Shown: in pieces, positions 21,862 to 34,984 of the stretch
How positions within the stretch are numbered: the stretch's first letter is position 1
How the letters are laid out: each line of letters starts with the position of its first letter
Assembly: GCA_002914805.1 (NCBI GenBank)
Contig: JXTB01000031.1
Location: 515,660 to 579,659, forward strand
Direction of reading: 5' to 3'
Length of the DNA stretch: 64,000 nt
Source of the DNA: Parasponia andersonii
Taxonomy: Eukaryota; Streptophyta; Magnoliopsida; Rosales; Cannabaceae
Position numbers and translations under genes: made by a program
The notes under the pieces: model-generated
Databases searched by the model: none
What the model was told of the DNA's origin: nothing
Seen by the model: the letters and a program-made list of their open reading frames with translations, nothing else

Positions 21862-23967
21862 TGTCGTAAAATCTGGGATTTTTTAAGGGCAAAATGGAAA
21901 ATTTACACCTAATGGTATTATTGTAATTTTGCTTTTTTGGAATCAAATAAGCAAAATATTTGGAATTTTATATTCAAGGGCTACAATAAAACCCTTCTAG
22001 AAACCCTCATTTTTCACGAGAGAGGACCGGAGAGAGAGAGAGAGAGAGGAAAAAAGAGTTCGACTGCCGAAGCTCACCGTCGCTGCGCACCGCTATTGCT
22101 AGCCCAACGTGCCATCCAGTAGGAATCTCTAGTTGTCGATGAGCAAAGCTTGACTAGCCACGCTGGAAATGGAGCTCTGGTGACTGAGATGCAGTCCTCT
22201 GAAAGTACAGCTTCTAGCGCGATTTTCCAGCGAGATTTTCGCCGTTCGATATCATTTTCCCTCACCGCCAGCATGCAGAAGCTCCTCTTGGTATCACTAA
22301 CCTCCTCTACGTGGTTTCATGGCTTAACGGGCCTTTGCTAAGATGTTACCGTTTTACCAAAGTTTATAAAAAGTGATATTTTCATAATTATTTTATCCGA
22401 AATAAATATAGGAGGTGAAAGAAGGTTAAAACTATGAATAATTACGATTAGTAGAAGTAAAAACAGTATCCATAAGTGCATTAATTTTAAATTAGAAAAG
22501 ATGATATTTTTCTAAATATTTGCAAAAAGTGGTATTTATGTAATTTTCGGATTTTTGAGCTTAATTAGTGCTCGGGACCTTGAAACTGAATTCTGACTTC
22601 AATTTTGGACTCAATGTGATAAAAAAAAATGAATTTTGATGTACAATATTACTATGTTTTGAAGTAGAATAAGAATTGGAATTCGCGACTCGTAAATTGT
22701 ATCGTGTTGCATGCTATAGGTTGATCTTGCACAAGACCCATTTTTGACAAAATATATGTTTGACATAGCATTTTTAGGTGCTCTGAATTCAATGATAATC
22801 TCTATTTCTCCATTTAAGACTCCTATAGAAAAGTTACTTTTTGAAGTGGACTTACTATGATTCAGAAACTGTCGTTCGAATACCTGAGTGACCATCGAGG
22901 GATTCTACAAGCGTTATTAGCGTGATATTACTATCATTTCAAGGAAAGGATTCGATTACTTGAACTTTATTTCTGTTTTGGATTTTAATTATATTAAAAA
23001 AAAATTACGAAAAATCATGATTTTACAATAATTTGATTAATTGTTAAAAATTATTAGATTATATTGGGATTGGACTGTATAGATTATTATACATATTTTT
23101 ATATTGTAATTATGGGATGAAATAGTGGTGTGCTACTCATGTACAGTGAATCCCAGAATAATACCAAGTTAGATTTTTAAAGCATGATTTAAATATTGGA
23201 TGTATAGTTGTTGTAAACTATTATATGTTGTACATACCATACGATCGCACTTGAGTTCCGTATTTTAGATCGCTAACGAGTTGCTACAATGTTAGGTGAG
23301 AGATTTAGTTCTCTGTATAGGTTTTTGCTAATACACCTACAGATAGTGTCAGAACACTGGGTACCTTTGCTATAAAGATATTACAGGGTTGCGATAGGAG
23401 TATGAGAGCTTATTTATTTTCTTATTAATGTATGATATGTACAGTAATATGGTTTTAGATTTGGTTTTGAATATATAATTATTCTTGATACTAATGATTT
23501 GCATACTGAATTCATAAATAGATTTAAAAGTACTAACCATGTAGTTATTCAAAAAAGGTAATTAAATTCTTACTGAGCATGTGAATACTCATCCCTTACA
23601 GCTTCCCTCTCAGGTGGTGCTCGGTATGATATTGGAAACTTAGAAGCAAAGTTGTGATGAGCTGGTTACGATACTAGAAATTGGTAATTATGTAAAATAA
23701 TTCAGTTGATTGACTGGCTTGTATCAAACACTTAAGAGCTCGTTTCATGGACTTGGTTTATGTAATTTTTGTGCTAGATTGTGAAACTAATGAAAATGAT
23801 GTCTGGTTTGTTTTAATATATCTCGTTAATAATCTACGTGTAATATGGTCACAAAACTATAAGAATTTTACTTTTAAAATTATTTTATAATTTTTTTAAA
23901 AACAACTTTTGAATTTCTACTTATGAAACTCATTTTCTACCACTGACCTAGGGTTTGGGTTGTAACA
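21862..23967 (+). repeat. 5' LTR of element 5 (about 2.1 kb)
   Basis: It starts TGTCGTAAAATCTGGG and ends GGGTTGTAACA. It contains a (GA) run at about 22031-22050 in the probable leader region. It matches 28749-30881 in blocks along its length. Confidence 0.85.
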
Positions 23968-23974
23968 AAAAAAT

Positions 23975-23987
23975 TTGGTATCAGAAC
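23975..23987 (+). other. Primer-binding site of element 5
   Basis: TTGGTATCAGAAC resembles the initiator-Met tRNA site TGGTATCAGAGC, a few bases after the LTR end. Confidence 0.75.
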
Positions 23988-24102
23988 AGATGTTTATATG
24001 CCTAGGATATGATACCATTAGATTAGATTATAAGTAGTTTTGAAAAGAAAATCAGTATTATTATGTTACTAATACTTTGACATATTTATACAGACTAGTA
24101 AG

Positions 24103-25300
24103 ATGCCTCCAAGAAGAAGATTATCGAGGCAAGAGCTAAAAACTGAAACTCCTCCACTATAACAAGAAATCTCTATCCTTCTAGCTGATCTTTATGAGAC
24201 TTTGTAGGAAATACCAGGATTAAGAGCTTAACAAGATCCTGAGACTCATCAGGCTAGCTTTTGCAAGAATTTTGTCAAGTTGAGTCCACCTACCTTTGAC
24301 GGCGAACTATACCATAACTGAGAAATGGCTCAGAGATATTAAGAAGATTATTACAACCATTGGGACACCTCTTAAGTTTCTAGTGATCTTTATAGTTTAT
24401 AAACTGTCTAAAGGAGCTGCAAACTGGTAGAAAACTATCAAACTATCATAACAGAAGACTTGTATGACATGAGATGTCTTTGAAGAACTATTTAAATATC
24501 ATTATGTTAATGTTAGTCATAGCTCTATTATGATTAGAGAATATGAACGACTTAAGTAAGGTGACATAAACGTGATCGAGTACTATATCTGATTCATAGA
24601 ATTAACACCATATATTTATACACTAGGGATTGACCCTACTCTTCAGATTGTCAAGTTCATAAAAGCTCTGAGGCCAGCCATCTTTGAAAAGATTATAACT
24701 CATCATTTTGACAACCTTGTTGATCTTGTTGCTGCAGCATAGAAACAAAAGCCTTTCTTTATAACAAGTCAACAATGAGAAAATAGTCGAGAAACAAAGG
24801 TAATGATAGAAAGGCCAATAAGGGAAACCAAGGGCAATGGCAATAATAGAATTCTCAAAATAGCAGTTTTTTTTGAAAGAATACGATTTGGACCGTATGG
24901 ATGTTTTCATTATAGCAAACAGGGTCACTAGAAGAAGTCATGTCCATTCTGCCAATAGAAACCATCCTTATCTTAATATAGGCCATAAGGAAGCCAGAGT
25001 GTATCTGTACCATTCCAAGATAACCAGATGAGACCAGTCCATAACCAGTCTCAAGCATTCAATTATTCCCCTTTCCAGCTATCTTTTAGTTCTAAGTACC
25101 AGCGTTAGTACCAGCCATAGGGTTCGGGCTACACTTAGAATTTTCAGACTTCGTAAGCTTCTAGTAATTAAGAAGGATGTGGATATACTAGCATTTGTCT
25201 AGGAGCTAGTAGCAGTTAACCCGGTCAAGAGGGAGAGAATAAAGGAAAAGAAAAAATTTATGGTCAAGCCTTCACTATCACTAAAATGAAAGATGGTCAT
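24103..25300 (+). pseudogene. gag: gag of element 5 (remnant)
   Basis: ATG at 24103 starts MPPRRRLSRQEL. A capsid motif LSPPTFDGE lies near 24283-24305, and a zinc knuckle with one Cys replaced (CFHYSKQGH, then KSC) lies near 24899-24945. More than ten stops and several frame changes prevent any product. Confidence 0.7.
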
Positions 25301-25339
25301 AATCAGACTGACAAGGGATTCATAGATGGTATAATTCTC

Positions 25340-28300
25340 ATTTCACACTCTTGGATACATGTTTTATTTGATACTTGTGCTACATATTCTTTTATATCCT
25401 TGTTGTTTGCATTGAATTGTTGGGATTGGAATGTTTTGCGTTGGAACCTGTTTTGACTTTGAGAACACTAATGGGTAGAGTAGTTGATGTTTCTACTGTG
25501 TATCGTAATTGTCTTATTTTGATTGACGGTAAAGAGTTAATAACTGATTTGATTTGGTTGCCTTTATAATAATTTGATGTGATTCTCAGTATGGAGTGGT
25601 TATCTAAATATTGAGCTACTATTGATTATTTAAAAAAGAAAGTTACTCTTTTGCTTAAGGATGGATGTCCTGTTATTTATCAAGTTCGTTTGAATCTTTT
25701 GAAACCTAGTCCTATTCTGAAAGTATGTGTGAGTAAAAGGAAGAAACTTGAGTATTATAGGAATTTATTTGTCATTAATTGTGATATGGGGACTGTCGAT
25801 CAACACCCCTGGATATTAGTAATTAACAAGTTTCCAGATGTTTTTCCAAAGGATTTATCAGGGCTACCACTTGATAGAGAGATTGAGTTCTGTATTGATT
25901 TGATTCCCAGAGCCCAACCAGTTTCTATTCCAGCTTATCGCATGGTTTCAATGGAAATGACTAAGTTGAGAAGTTAGCTAGATGATCTTTCGATAAAAGA
26001 ATTTATCAAAAATTGTACATCTCCATAGGGTGCTCCTTTGTTATTTGCCAAGAAAGCTGATAGTATGCTTAGATTATATGTTGATTACAGAAGATTGAAT
26101 CAACTTACTATGAAGAATAAGTATCCTCTACCAAGAATCGATGAGTTGTTTGACCAATTCAATGGATTAAGATTTTTATCTAAGATCGATTTGAGATCGA
26201 GTTATCACTAGTTGAAGATTCGAGAGAAGGACATACTAAAAACCGTGTTCAGAACTCGTTATGATCACTTTAAGTCCTTAGTTATGCCATTTGGTCTGAT
26301 AAATGCTCCTTCAGTATTTATAGATCTCATGAACATAATTTGTAGACCTTATCTGGATCGATTTGTGGTTGTCTTCATTAACGAGAAGAGCATGCTAGAC
26401 ACTTGAGGATTATACTTCAAATATTAAGGGATTATCAACTTTATGCTAGGAAATTCAAATATGACTTTTGGATGATATAAGTGAAATCTTAGGGTATGTG
26501 ATTTCTTAAAAGGGCATTTGAATTGATCCTGCTAAGATAGAATCTGTTCTAAAGTAAGAAAGATTGAAGAATATAACTAAAATAAGAAATTTCCTCAGTT
26601 TAGCAAGCTACTACCATCGTTTTGTGGAGAATTTCTCGAGAATTACCTTACCTTTGACAAAGTTAATAAGAAAAGATGTTAGGTTCACTTGGGATGATAA
26701 TTGTCAAGAAGTTTTCATAGAAGTAAAAAAGAGACTGACAATTGCACATGTTCTTACTATTCCTAATAGTAGTGAACCTTATGTTGTATACACTAATACT
26801 TCTAGTTCTGGATTAAGATGTGTCTTGATGTAGAATGACAAAGTAATGGCTTATGCTTCTCGTTGGCTAAAGCCACATGAGAAGAATTATCCTACCCATA
26901 ACCTGGAGCTTGTAGCAATGATTTTTGCTTTCAAGATTTGGAGGTATTACTTGTATAATGTGAAGTTTGACGTATTCTCTGACTACAAGAGTTTAAAGTG
27001 TCTTTTTACTCAACATGATTTGAACTTGAGGCAACGTAGATAAGTTGAGTATATAGAAAATTATGACTTCGACCTATAATATCATCATAATAAAACCAAT
27101 GTTATAGTGATGCCTTAAGTAGAAAACGTCATAATAGGTTAGCTGCACTTATTTTTTAGGATTGGAAGAACTTAGTGACAATTAGTGAATACAATGTGCA
27201 GTATTTCGAGACTGACAAAACTGCATGTCTGAGTAATGTTGTTGCCATACTAGTGCTTCTCCAGACAGTGCAACAAATTCAATAGCAAGATTAAGAGTTG
27301 AGAATGATCTGGAATTAACTCGAAAATAATGAATAGTTGGGAGGTTGGAGTATAAACAGAGAGGGATTTGTACTTTTCAGAGGAAAGCTAGTGATAGCTA
27401 GCAAACCTTATCTTAGAGAGAGTATTCTCACTGAGGCTCATAAGTCCAAGTTTGCAATATATCTTGGTAGCACAAAGATGTACCATGATCTGAAAAGATA
27501 GTACTCGTGGAAAGGTATAAAGCGTGATATAGTTACTTTTGTAGTTAAGTGAATGACTTGTCAGCAAGTCAAGACAGGACACCTTAGGCTAGCTAGACTA
27601 CTATAACCTTTACCCATATCAAAGTGAAAATGGGATAAAATCACAATGGACTTTGTGATGGGTTTACCAATGACTCGGAGAAAGTACGATGCAGTTTGGG
27701 TGATTGTTGATCGAATGATGAAGACTGCTCATTTCATACTAATCAGGTCTGATTCTTCATTCAATAGACTTGGTCATCTCTATATTAATAATATTATTCA
27801 ATTGCATGAAGTGCCATCAAGTATAGTTTCTGACAGAAACTCAAGATTTATATCAAAGTTCTGGAGAGCTTTGGGAACAAAACTGAATCTCATTATAGCT
27901 CATCATCCTCAGATAGATAGCCAATCTGAAAGGATTATTCAGATTCTAGAGGACATGCTTTGCTCATGCATACTGGATTTTGGATGAAGCTGGGATAATC
28001 ACCTGTTATTGGTAGAGTTTGCTTACAACATCAACTACCAAATCAGTATTGGAATGGCTCCATATGAGGTACTATATAGCAGACCATTTAGATCACCTTT
28101 ATGTTGGGCTGATACAGAGGAATGTATTACTCTTGGTCCAGAATTGATACAAGAGACTACTGAGAAGATTAATAAGAATTTAAAAAGACTCAAGGTTATG
28201 TAGAGTCGTCAGACAAACTATACGAACTCAAAGAAACGTGAAGCAGAGTTTAAAGCTAGATATCAAGTATTCTTAAAAGTAATGCCAAGGAGTGGGATCA

Positions 28301-28740
28301 CTAGATTTGGATTTAAAGGCAAATTGGCTCCAAAGGTATATTAGACCATTCGAGATTATTGCTAAAATTAGGCATGTAGCATATCTCTTGGATGTGCCAC
28401 CCCAATTGGGTCAAGTGCACGTTGTTTTTTTTTTATGTCTCGATACTCAAAAAGTACATGTCTGACCCGTCACATGTCATTTAGTATGTGAAAATGCTGT
28501 TACAAGAGGATATAACATATAAGGTACAAATTTGAATACTAAAAAGAGAGTTCAAAGTACTTCAAAACAGAGAGATACCATGTATCAAGGTACTCTAGTA
28601 ACACTACAAAGAAGACAAAGCTACTTAGGAGCTTAAAAGAGATATATATGAGAAATATCCTCATTTATTTAACTTTCAGCTAGAAGTTGTACTTTGACAT
28701 TTATGTTGTATTCGAATTTCAAGACGAAATTTCTTTAAAG
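25340..28740 (+). pseudogene. pol: pol of element 5 (PR-RT-RNase H-IN-chromodomain remnant)
   Basis: Protease: LFDTCATYSFIS at about 25359-25395, with DTG changed to [28 protein letters not shown] (split across 26080-26150) and [14 protein letters not shown]. The catalytic segment after FVVVFI reads NEKSM instead of DDILIYS, so the two catalytic Asp are gone (about 26370-26395). RNase H: YTNTS in place of the first Asp (about 26790), HNLELVA and FSDYKSL retained. Integrase: DFVMGLP (about 27650), VSDRNSRF (about 27830), and Glu in SQSERII (about 27925), so the DDE triad is still readable. The C-terminus shows a YIRPFEII-type GPY/F motif and a decayed chromodomain-like region to about 28735. 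Many stops interrupt all domains. Confidence 0.82.
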
Positions 28741-28748
28741 AGGTAGAA
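28737..28748 (+). other. Polypurine tract of element 5
   Basis: AAAGAGGTAGAA directly precedes the 3' LTR. Confidence 0.6.
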
Positions 28749-30881
28749 TGTAAAATCTGGAGTATTTCAAGGGCAAAATAGGCAATTTACACCTAATAGT
28801 ATTATTACGATTTTGATTTTTTAGAATAAAATAAAAAAAATATCTAGAATTTTGTATTTAAAGGCTACAATATTCTAAAATTGCGTAAAACTCCCCTAAA
28901 AACCCTCATTTTCACAAGACAACCCGAGAGATAGGAAAAAAGAGCCAGACTGTCGAAGTTAATTGCCATTATTGCCAGCCTGACGCATTATCCTATAGGA
29001 ATCTTCAATCTTTGATGAGAAAAACTTGACCTGCTATGCCACAAATGGAGCTCCAGTGGCTGAGATCTAGTCCTCCAAAAGTACCGCATCTTGCGTGGTT
29101 TTCTGGAGAGATTTTCGTCGTCCGACGTCGGCTACCCTCACCGTTGACATGTGGAAGCTCCTCTCGTTGTCTCCAACCTCTTCCAAGAAGTTTTACGGCT
29201 TAACTCGCCTTTGATAAGATTTTCACCACTTTTACTGTTATACCAAAGTTTGTAAAAAGTGATATTTTCGTAATTATTTTGGTTAGATAATTATTTTACT
29301 CGAGATAAATATATGAGGTGAAACAAAATAAAAAAACTATGAATAATTACAGTTAGTAAAAGTAAAAAGGGTATCCAAAAGTACCGTAATTTCAAATTAG
29401 AAAAAGAGGACATTTTTCTAAATATTTACAAAAAATGGTATTTAAGTAGTTTTAAGATTTTTGAGCTTAATTAGTGAGTGGGACCTTATTACTGAATTCT
29501 AAATTTGAATTTGGACTCAGTAAGATCGAGAGATAAATTTTGATATAAAATACCACTATGTTTCAAAGTGGAACGAAAATTAGAATTCGTGGCTCATAAA
29601 TTATACTATTTGTTGTGCCACATAGACCAGTCCTGTACTAGGACCCTTTTTTGACAAGGTATATGTATAACCTAGTATTTTTGGATACTTTAAATTCAGT
29701 GGTGACCTACATTTCTCTATTTGAGGCTGTAGTAAAATGGACTTACTAGGATCTGGAAACTGTCGTTCGAATACGTGAGTGACCAACAGGGCATTTTATA
29801 AGCGTCATTAGGTTGGTATTACTACTATATCGGGGTAGGAATTTGATTATTCGATTTTTATTTCTATTTTATATTTTAATTGTATTAAAATTTATTAATG
29901 AAAAATCACAATTTTACAATGATTTGATTAATTGTTGGATTATATTAGGACTGGATTGTGTGGATTATTATACATATTTTTATATTTTGATTATAGCGTA
30001 AAACAGCGGTATGCTATCCATGTACAATAAATCCTAGAATAATGTCGAGTTTGAATTTTTAAAGCATGATTTGAATATTAGATGCAAAGTTATCGTAAAT
30101 TGTTACATGTTGTACATACCATAGGATCATACTCTTGAGTTCTATTATAATATTTTAGATCAGTAGTAAGTTACTGCAGTACTAGTTGAAAGACTCAGGC
30201 CTCTACCCAGGTTTCTACTAATACACCTACTGACATTGTCAAGTTGTTGGGTACCTTTGCTACACATGTATTATAGAGTCGTGCCTGTGATAGAAGGATA
30301 AGAGCTTACTTATTTTCTTGTTGATGTATGATATGTACAATGATGTGGTTTTAGATTTGGTTTTAAATATGTAATTATTTTGGATATCAATGATTTATAT
30401 ACTGGATTTGTAAATAGATTTAAAGGTATTAATCATGCATGTTCAAAAAATCGCATCCATTCAAAAAAGGTAACTGAATTCTTACTAAGTATGTGAATAC
30501 TTACTCCTTATTTTTCTCCTCTCAAGTAGTACTCGGTGTGATATTAGAAACTTAGAAGCAGAGTTGTGAAGAGATGATTACTATACTAGAAATAGGTAAC
30601 ATTCTAAAATAATTCAATTGATTGACTTGGCTTATATCAAGCACTTAAGGGCTTGTTTCACAAACTCGGTCTGTGTAATTTTTGTGTTAAATTGTGAGAT
30701 TACTGAAAATAATGCTTAGTTTATTTTAACAAATTTTACTAATAATCTACATCTAATGGTAGTTACAAAACTATAGGAGTTTTACTTTTAAAATTATTTT
30801 ATAAATTTTTCAAAAATAATTTTTGAATTTCCACTTATGAAATTTCCTTTCTGCCACTGACCTGTGATTTAGATCATGAGA
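28749..30881 (+). repeat. 3' LTR of element 5 (about 2.13 kb)
   Basis: It starts TGTAAAATCTGG. The end is placed by alignment with the left LTR near GATCATGAGA, where the expected TGTAACA has decayed. The segment at 30290-30440 is also similar to the solo LTR at 35860-36040 (inverted). Confidence 0.8.
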
Positions 30882-31009
30882 AATAAAGTATGATAGGCTT
30901 TACTTTTACCCACCTACGGTGCTGAGGAAAAAAAAACAAAGGAAAAAGGGGGAAGCAAAAGCGAGCCATGGCAATTATTGAAGAGAATAAATTTACGTCT
31001 AGTACCCAT

Positions 31010-31442
31010 TTTTAAAACTTATTTTCATAAATGCCTTTTCTTATTTTTTTTTTCAAAAATACCCATTTTATGATTCACATTTTATATGCAAAATATAAAT
31101 AGTCCATATTTACAATGTAAATGTTATTCATGACGTACACATTTCATGGTAAAATATGAACTGTACATATTTCTAATGTAAATATTTAATGTAGTTTATA
31201 TTTTTCATTATGAATTTGACTTATGATATTACATTTTAAGATGTGTACTAATTTTTAGTGTAATTTTTATTCATAAAATGTAAGTCATGTCACATAGTTA
31301 ATGTATAAAACATGCACCTATATACATTTCATGTGTAAAATAGTGGTGGTCTACATTTCTCTAAAAATTGGTATTTATGAAATAAAAATGAAAAATAAAT
31401 ATTTATGAAAATATGGTTTTGAAAACAGACATCTAAAAACTT
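31010..31442 (-). mobile_element. TIR element copy A (about 430 bp, MITE-like)
   Basis: The ends form imperfect terminal inverted repeats of about 40 bp (GTCTAGTACCCATTTTTAAA at the left, inverted GATGTCTGTTTTCAAAACC at the right, each followed by ATTTTCATAAAT). Its reverse complement matches 34985-35244 plus 38220-38390, which together form a second, interrupted copy. No coding capacity. Superfamily unknown. Confidence 0.7.
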
Positions 31443-31789
31443 TTCCTATTATTGAAAATCCCCACCTTGTTAATGACCTTTGAATGCTGCAGTAAAATGA
31501 TACAATATTTTGTTGAATTTGGAAAAAAATGTACAAAAGTCAAATATATCTGAGCAAAATGTTACACTTACAAAAATGAGGGAAAAATGGATAATTTGTC
31601 CGACATTAGAAGATCTATGTCAAGGCACTCGATTTAGTAAAGTGTCTCATTTATTTTTTTATAGTTCCTTTATTGTTAAAAATATACAAAAAAAAAAAGA
31701 ACATATGTCACTTACAAACATATATTAAGGAAATTTGTAATACAAAAACAAAGTATTTGATCATTTATATTTTAATATTAGAAAATTTA

Positions 31790-31798
31790 TATTTTATT
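31790..31798. repeat. 9-bp TSD TATTTTATT, left copy
   Basis: Matches 32353-32361 exactly and flanks the MITE at 31799-32352. Nine bp is the usual length for Mutator-like elements. Confidence 0.7.
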
Positions 31799-32352
31799 GG
31801 GATAATAATAAAAATATTCTCTGAGTTTTGATGAAATGATCAATATATCCTTTCAGTTTTCGTAAATTATAAAAATATCTCCTTTAATTGGCAAATTAAT
31901 ACAAATTTCACCTTTATAGCTTCTGAGGTCAAAATTAACAAACAAAATATCAAAATTACTCGTTTTCTAAACTTATAACAAAATAAATATTACTTAAAAA
32001 GCAATAATAGTGTTCAGTGAAGAAAAAAATTGTAGTGAATAAAAAAGAAAAATGACTAAGAATAAGAAAATTTGGTGAAGAAAAGTTTTATATAATTTTT
32101 TTTTTCATTTTTTTAGCTATTTAATTGTATTTAAGTAATGATACTTGATCATTTCCAAAAAAAAATTATTTGTGATAAGTTTAGAGATATGGTAGTTTTT
32201 ATATTTTGTTTGTTAATTTTGACTGAATAAGTTATAGAAGTGAAACTTATATTAATTTGTCAATTAGAGGAGATATTTTTATAATTTACGAAAACTAAAG
32301 GAATATATTGAGTATTTTACCAAAATCTAGGAGATATTTTTGTTATTATCCC
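31799..32352. mobile_element. Mutator-like MITE with about 200-bp inverted repeats
   Basis: The 554-bp element begins GGGATAATAATAAAAATAT and ends with the inverse, ATTATCCC. The two terminal inverted repeats are about 200 bp each, with shared blocks GTTTTCGTAAATTATAAAAA and GTCAAAATTAACAAACAAAA, leaving a loop of about 150 bp. It is flanked by perfect 9-bp repeats. It is noncoding and foldback-like, with transposition presumably in trans. Confidence 0.78.
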
Positions 32353-32361
32353 TATTTTATT

Positions 32362-33160
32362 TTAAAATAAATTTTATTTTATTATAAAAATTAGTGATAG
32401 CTAACGAACGTGATTCATTTTCTTAAAAATTTTGGATCTTCTTTAGACTTGTCATATTAGATAAGTAAGTGCTAATTGAGTTAAAAATATAACTAGAATA
32501 AATTGTTTTTCAATATTTAAATCAATTGCCAAAACTGCAAGTAAATAAATAAAAGAAATGTCATACATGGGCCAGTTATGACTTACCAAATTTTATTAGA
32601 CATAGCATAATTAGTAAAATAGGGAAAGATTATCAATTAGTTAATAATATGGACCGGTGAAATTCATAATGTTTATGAAACTTATGTTCAATTTTTATTT
32701 TGTTTTTCAAATTTTACCATTATAAAATCAATGGGTAAATTTAAGAAGTGTACCATAATTGTTATCAAAATTAATTTTTTGTCATACCACTCGTTTAAAA
32801 TTACTGAAGTGTCTTTTTGCTCCACAACCCAAAACACATTTTTTTGGACCATGTGCTCGACTGTGTATTCGAACATCATCTTGCAATTATTTATTTATTT
32901 AGTTTTTAGCTCAACCACAGTCAAAAGGTTTTAACCATGATCGAGTTTTGAGAAAAGCCATAATTTTACAAATGATTTATAGTTTGTCTTAAGATCAAAT
33001 TAATAATAATCCTGAAATAAAAATTAGAATATTTCTAATAAATGTCTATTTTTTTTACATTACTTTAAGAAATGGCCCATTTTTTTACCCATTCAATAAA
33101 CACCGTTTCTATTTTATCTTGTGCTAGATGGCCATTTTTCAGCAAATCAGTTTTTTAGTA
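32362..33160. other. AT-rich intergenic DNA
   Basis: No recognisable gene or repeat; only short, compositionally driven open frames on both strands (32688-32934). Confidence 0.5.
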
Positions 33161-33164
33161 AATC

Positions 33165-33330
33165 ATTATACATTAGTAGATTAAATTTATATTAGTATAT
33201 CAGCTTTTGTATATTAATATATCAATTTTATATCAGTATATTCATTATTATATGTTAGTATATCAATTATTATCCGTTGGTATATCAATTTCATATTAAG
33301 TTTGTTAATATATAAAAAAATTTCATATTC
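33165..33330. repeat. Short AT minisatellite around TAGTATATCA
   Basis: TTAGTATATCAATTTTATAT-like units of about 20-35 bp recur at least five times with substitutions. Confidence 0.6.
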
Positions 33331-33734
33331 AAAACGGATTTATTTTAGCCTTTTTTATTAATTTTATTATTTTGTAAATTTTAGGTAAATTCTGTTACTT
33401 TTTAATGGTGTTTGAAAAAAGGACTTTTTAATCAAACAGGAACCTAAAATTGGGCTAGCAACCTTAAGTTTTTAAAAACTACTTTTGCGAGTTGGGCTGG
33501 GATCGGGCCTTGGTGTGCATTAATGTCGAGTTGGGCTACATGGACACTTGGAGTTGGAGGCAACCGTATGCGGTTCTGCCAAAAGATTTGAGGAAACTAA
33601 GCTACATGCCTTTTTTTAAAGCTATATGTTAATGAGTATCTTATTTTCATTTTATTGACAAAGATATCTCTTTTAGGTATTAATGATCATACTTTAATAT
33701 TATAGCCCTATGTAAGTTAATTTCACACGTTTAT

Positions 33735-34185
33735 GTATATAATTAATTTTACCATAGTATATAACTCATTTATCGGTATAATTTTTTCTTTTATCAATAT
33801 ATATAATTAATTTACCAACATATATAATTTATTTACCGATGTATATAATTAATTTACTATAGTATATAATTTATACTTAATTTACCAACATATATAATTC
33901 ATTTACCGATGTATATAATTAATTTACTATAGTATATAATTTATGTACCGCTGTATAGTTTTCATTTACTATAATATATAATTCATTTACCGGTGTATAT
34001 AATTAATTTACTAATATATATATAATATGTTTACTATAGTCTATAGTATATAATTCATTTATTAGTATATATAATTAATTTACCATAGTATATATTTCAT
34101 TTACGGATATAAATTTTTCATTTACTGAAGTATATAATTAATTTACTAATATATATAATTCATTTGTCATAGTACATAATTACTT
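33735..34185. repeat. AT minisatellite, about 30- and 60-bp periods
   Basis: Units such as ATATAATTAATTTACCATAG and TATATAATTCATTTACCGATG alternate at least eight times. One block of about 60 bp near 33815-33935 is repeated nearly exactly. Noncoding. Confidence 0.75.
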
Positions 34186-34200
34186 TATGACTTATGTACC

Positions 34201-34984
34201 CAAAGTCGATTGTTTTTTTTCTTTAACTTCTTAAGTAAATAATATATTTATCACTGGTTTATAAATTTTTCATATTTTACATCTTGAAATAGGGTTCTTC
34301 CCGTGAGTTTCATATCATATAAATATGTATATAATGTGCATAGTATATAAATCTATCTTTTTCACGCAATCATTTTTTTTTTTTGGGCAATAGTCATTAA
34401 TCTAGTTTTGTTTTTCTTCTACTTTTCGGTTTGAGTTTTATTTTTCTTCAAATTTTCATGACAACACATCGAAGTTGGCATGAACCAACGGCAAATTCTG
34501 GGATTAATTAGAGAAGTGATTTTGATTTATGAATTAGTATCGAATTCTGAAGTTTGTGAGCTTAAAAAGGTAGTCATTAATGGCAAACTTAACCATACTT
34601 CGTCTTTGTTGAACGGGAAAAACCATGTTAATAGGGATTTGGTGCCGAGATTAGCCCTTGAGAGTTTTAGTACTTCCGTGGCCACGAGGCACAGTCTAGA
34701 TGAGATGAGAGAGAGAGAGAGTGTGTGTGTTTTGGTAATTCCATTGCTGCGAAGTATAACCCTGATGAGAAAGAGGAATTGTACTGGTGTGGCTGAGCAA
34801 CCCATAGAGGGGAAAAGGAATGAAGAGTCCTAGTTTTTCTAAGTTTAATTTTGGTATTATAAAAGGATAAATACAAAAAAGGAATAATTTTGTTCAATGA
34901 ATGCGAAAAGAAAATAGAGTAAAAGGGAGTCTAGGAATCGTGGCATTTTTGTTCAAAGCTCAAATGAATATAAAAACTTTATAA
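34201..34984. other. Intergenic DNA with an unrecognised 117-codon open frame
   Basis: A plus-strand open frame at 34480-34833 starts at an ATG but matches no family I recognise. It runs through a (GA)n(GT)n microsatellite near 34708-34732 and overlaps equally open minus-strand frames. It may be the fragment of a gene or chance. Confidence 0.3.

Larger units (their letters stand above)
21862..30881 (+). mobile_element. Element 5: decayed Tekay/Del-like chromovirus
   Basis: This is an old Ty3/gypsy element of about 9.0 kb with LTRs at 21862-23967 and 28749-30881. It has an initiator-Met primer site, decayed gag-PR-RT-RNase H-integrase and a degraded chromodomain-like tail ending just before a purine tract. 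The pol end (GACGAAATTTCTTTAAAGAGG then TGTAAAATC) is typical of Tekay/Del elements. The LTRs differ heavily by substitutions and indels, clearly more than those of elements 1 and 3. No 5-bp TSD is visible (TCGAA on the left, AATAA on the right), and the right LTR has lost its CA end. Many stops in every domain show it has been inactive for a long time. Confidence 0.85.

Noticed and set aside
21835..30925. CCTACGGTG on both sides of element 5 as a distant TSD
   Set aside because: The copies lie about 20 and 40 bp outside the LTR ends, at unequal distances, and 9 bp is not the TSD length of a Ty3/gypsy element.
33165..34185. CRISPR-like or regulatory repeat array
   Set aside because: Units are imperfect, AT-rich and lack constant-length unique spacers. 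This is plant nuclear DNA with a plain minisatellite.
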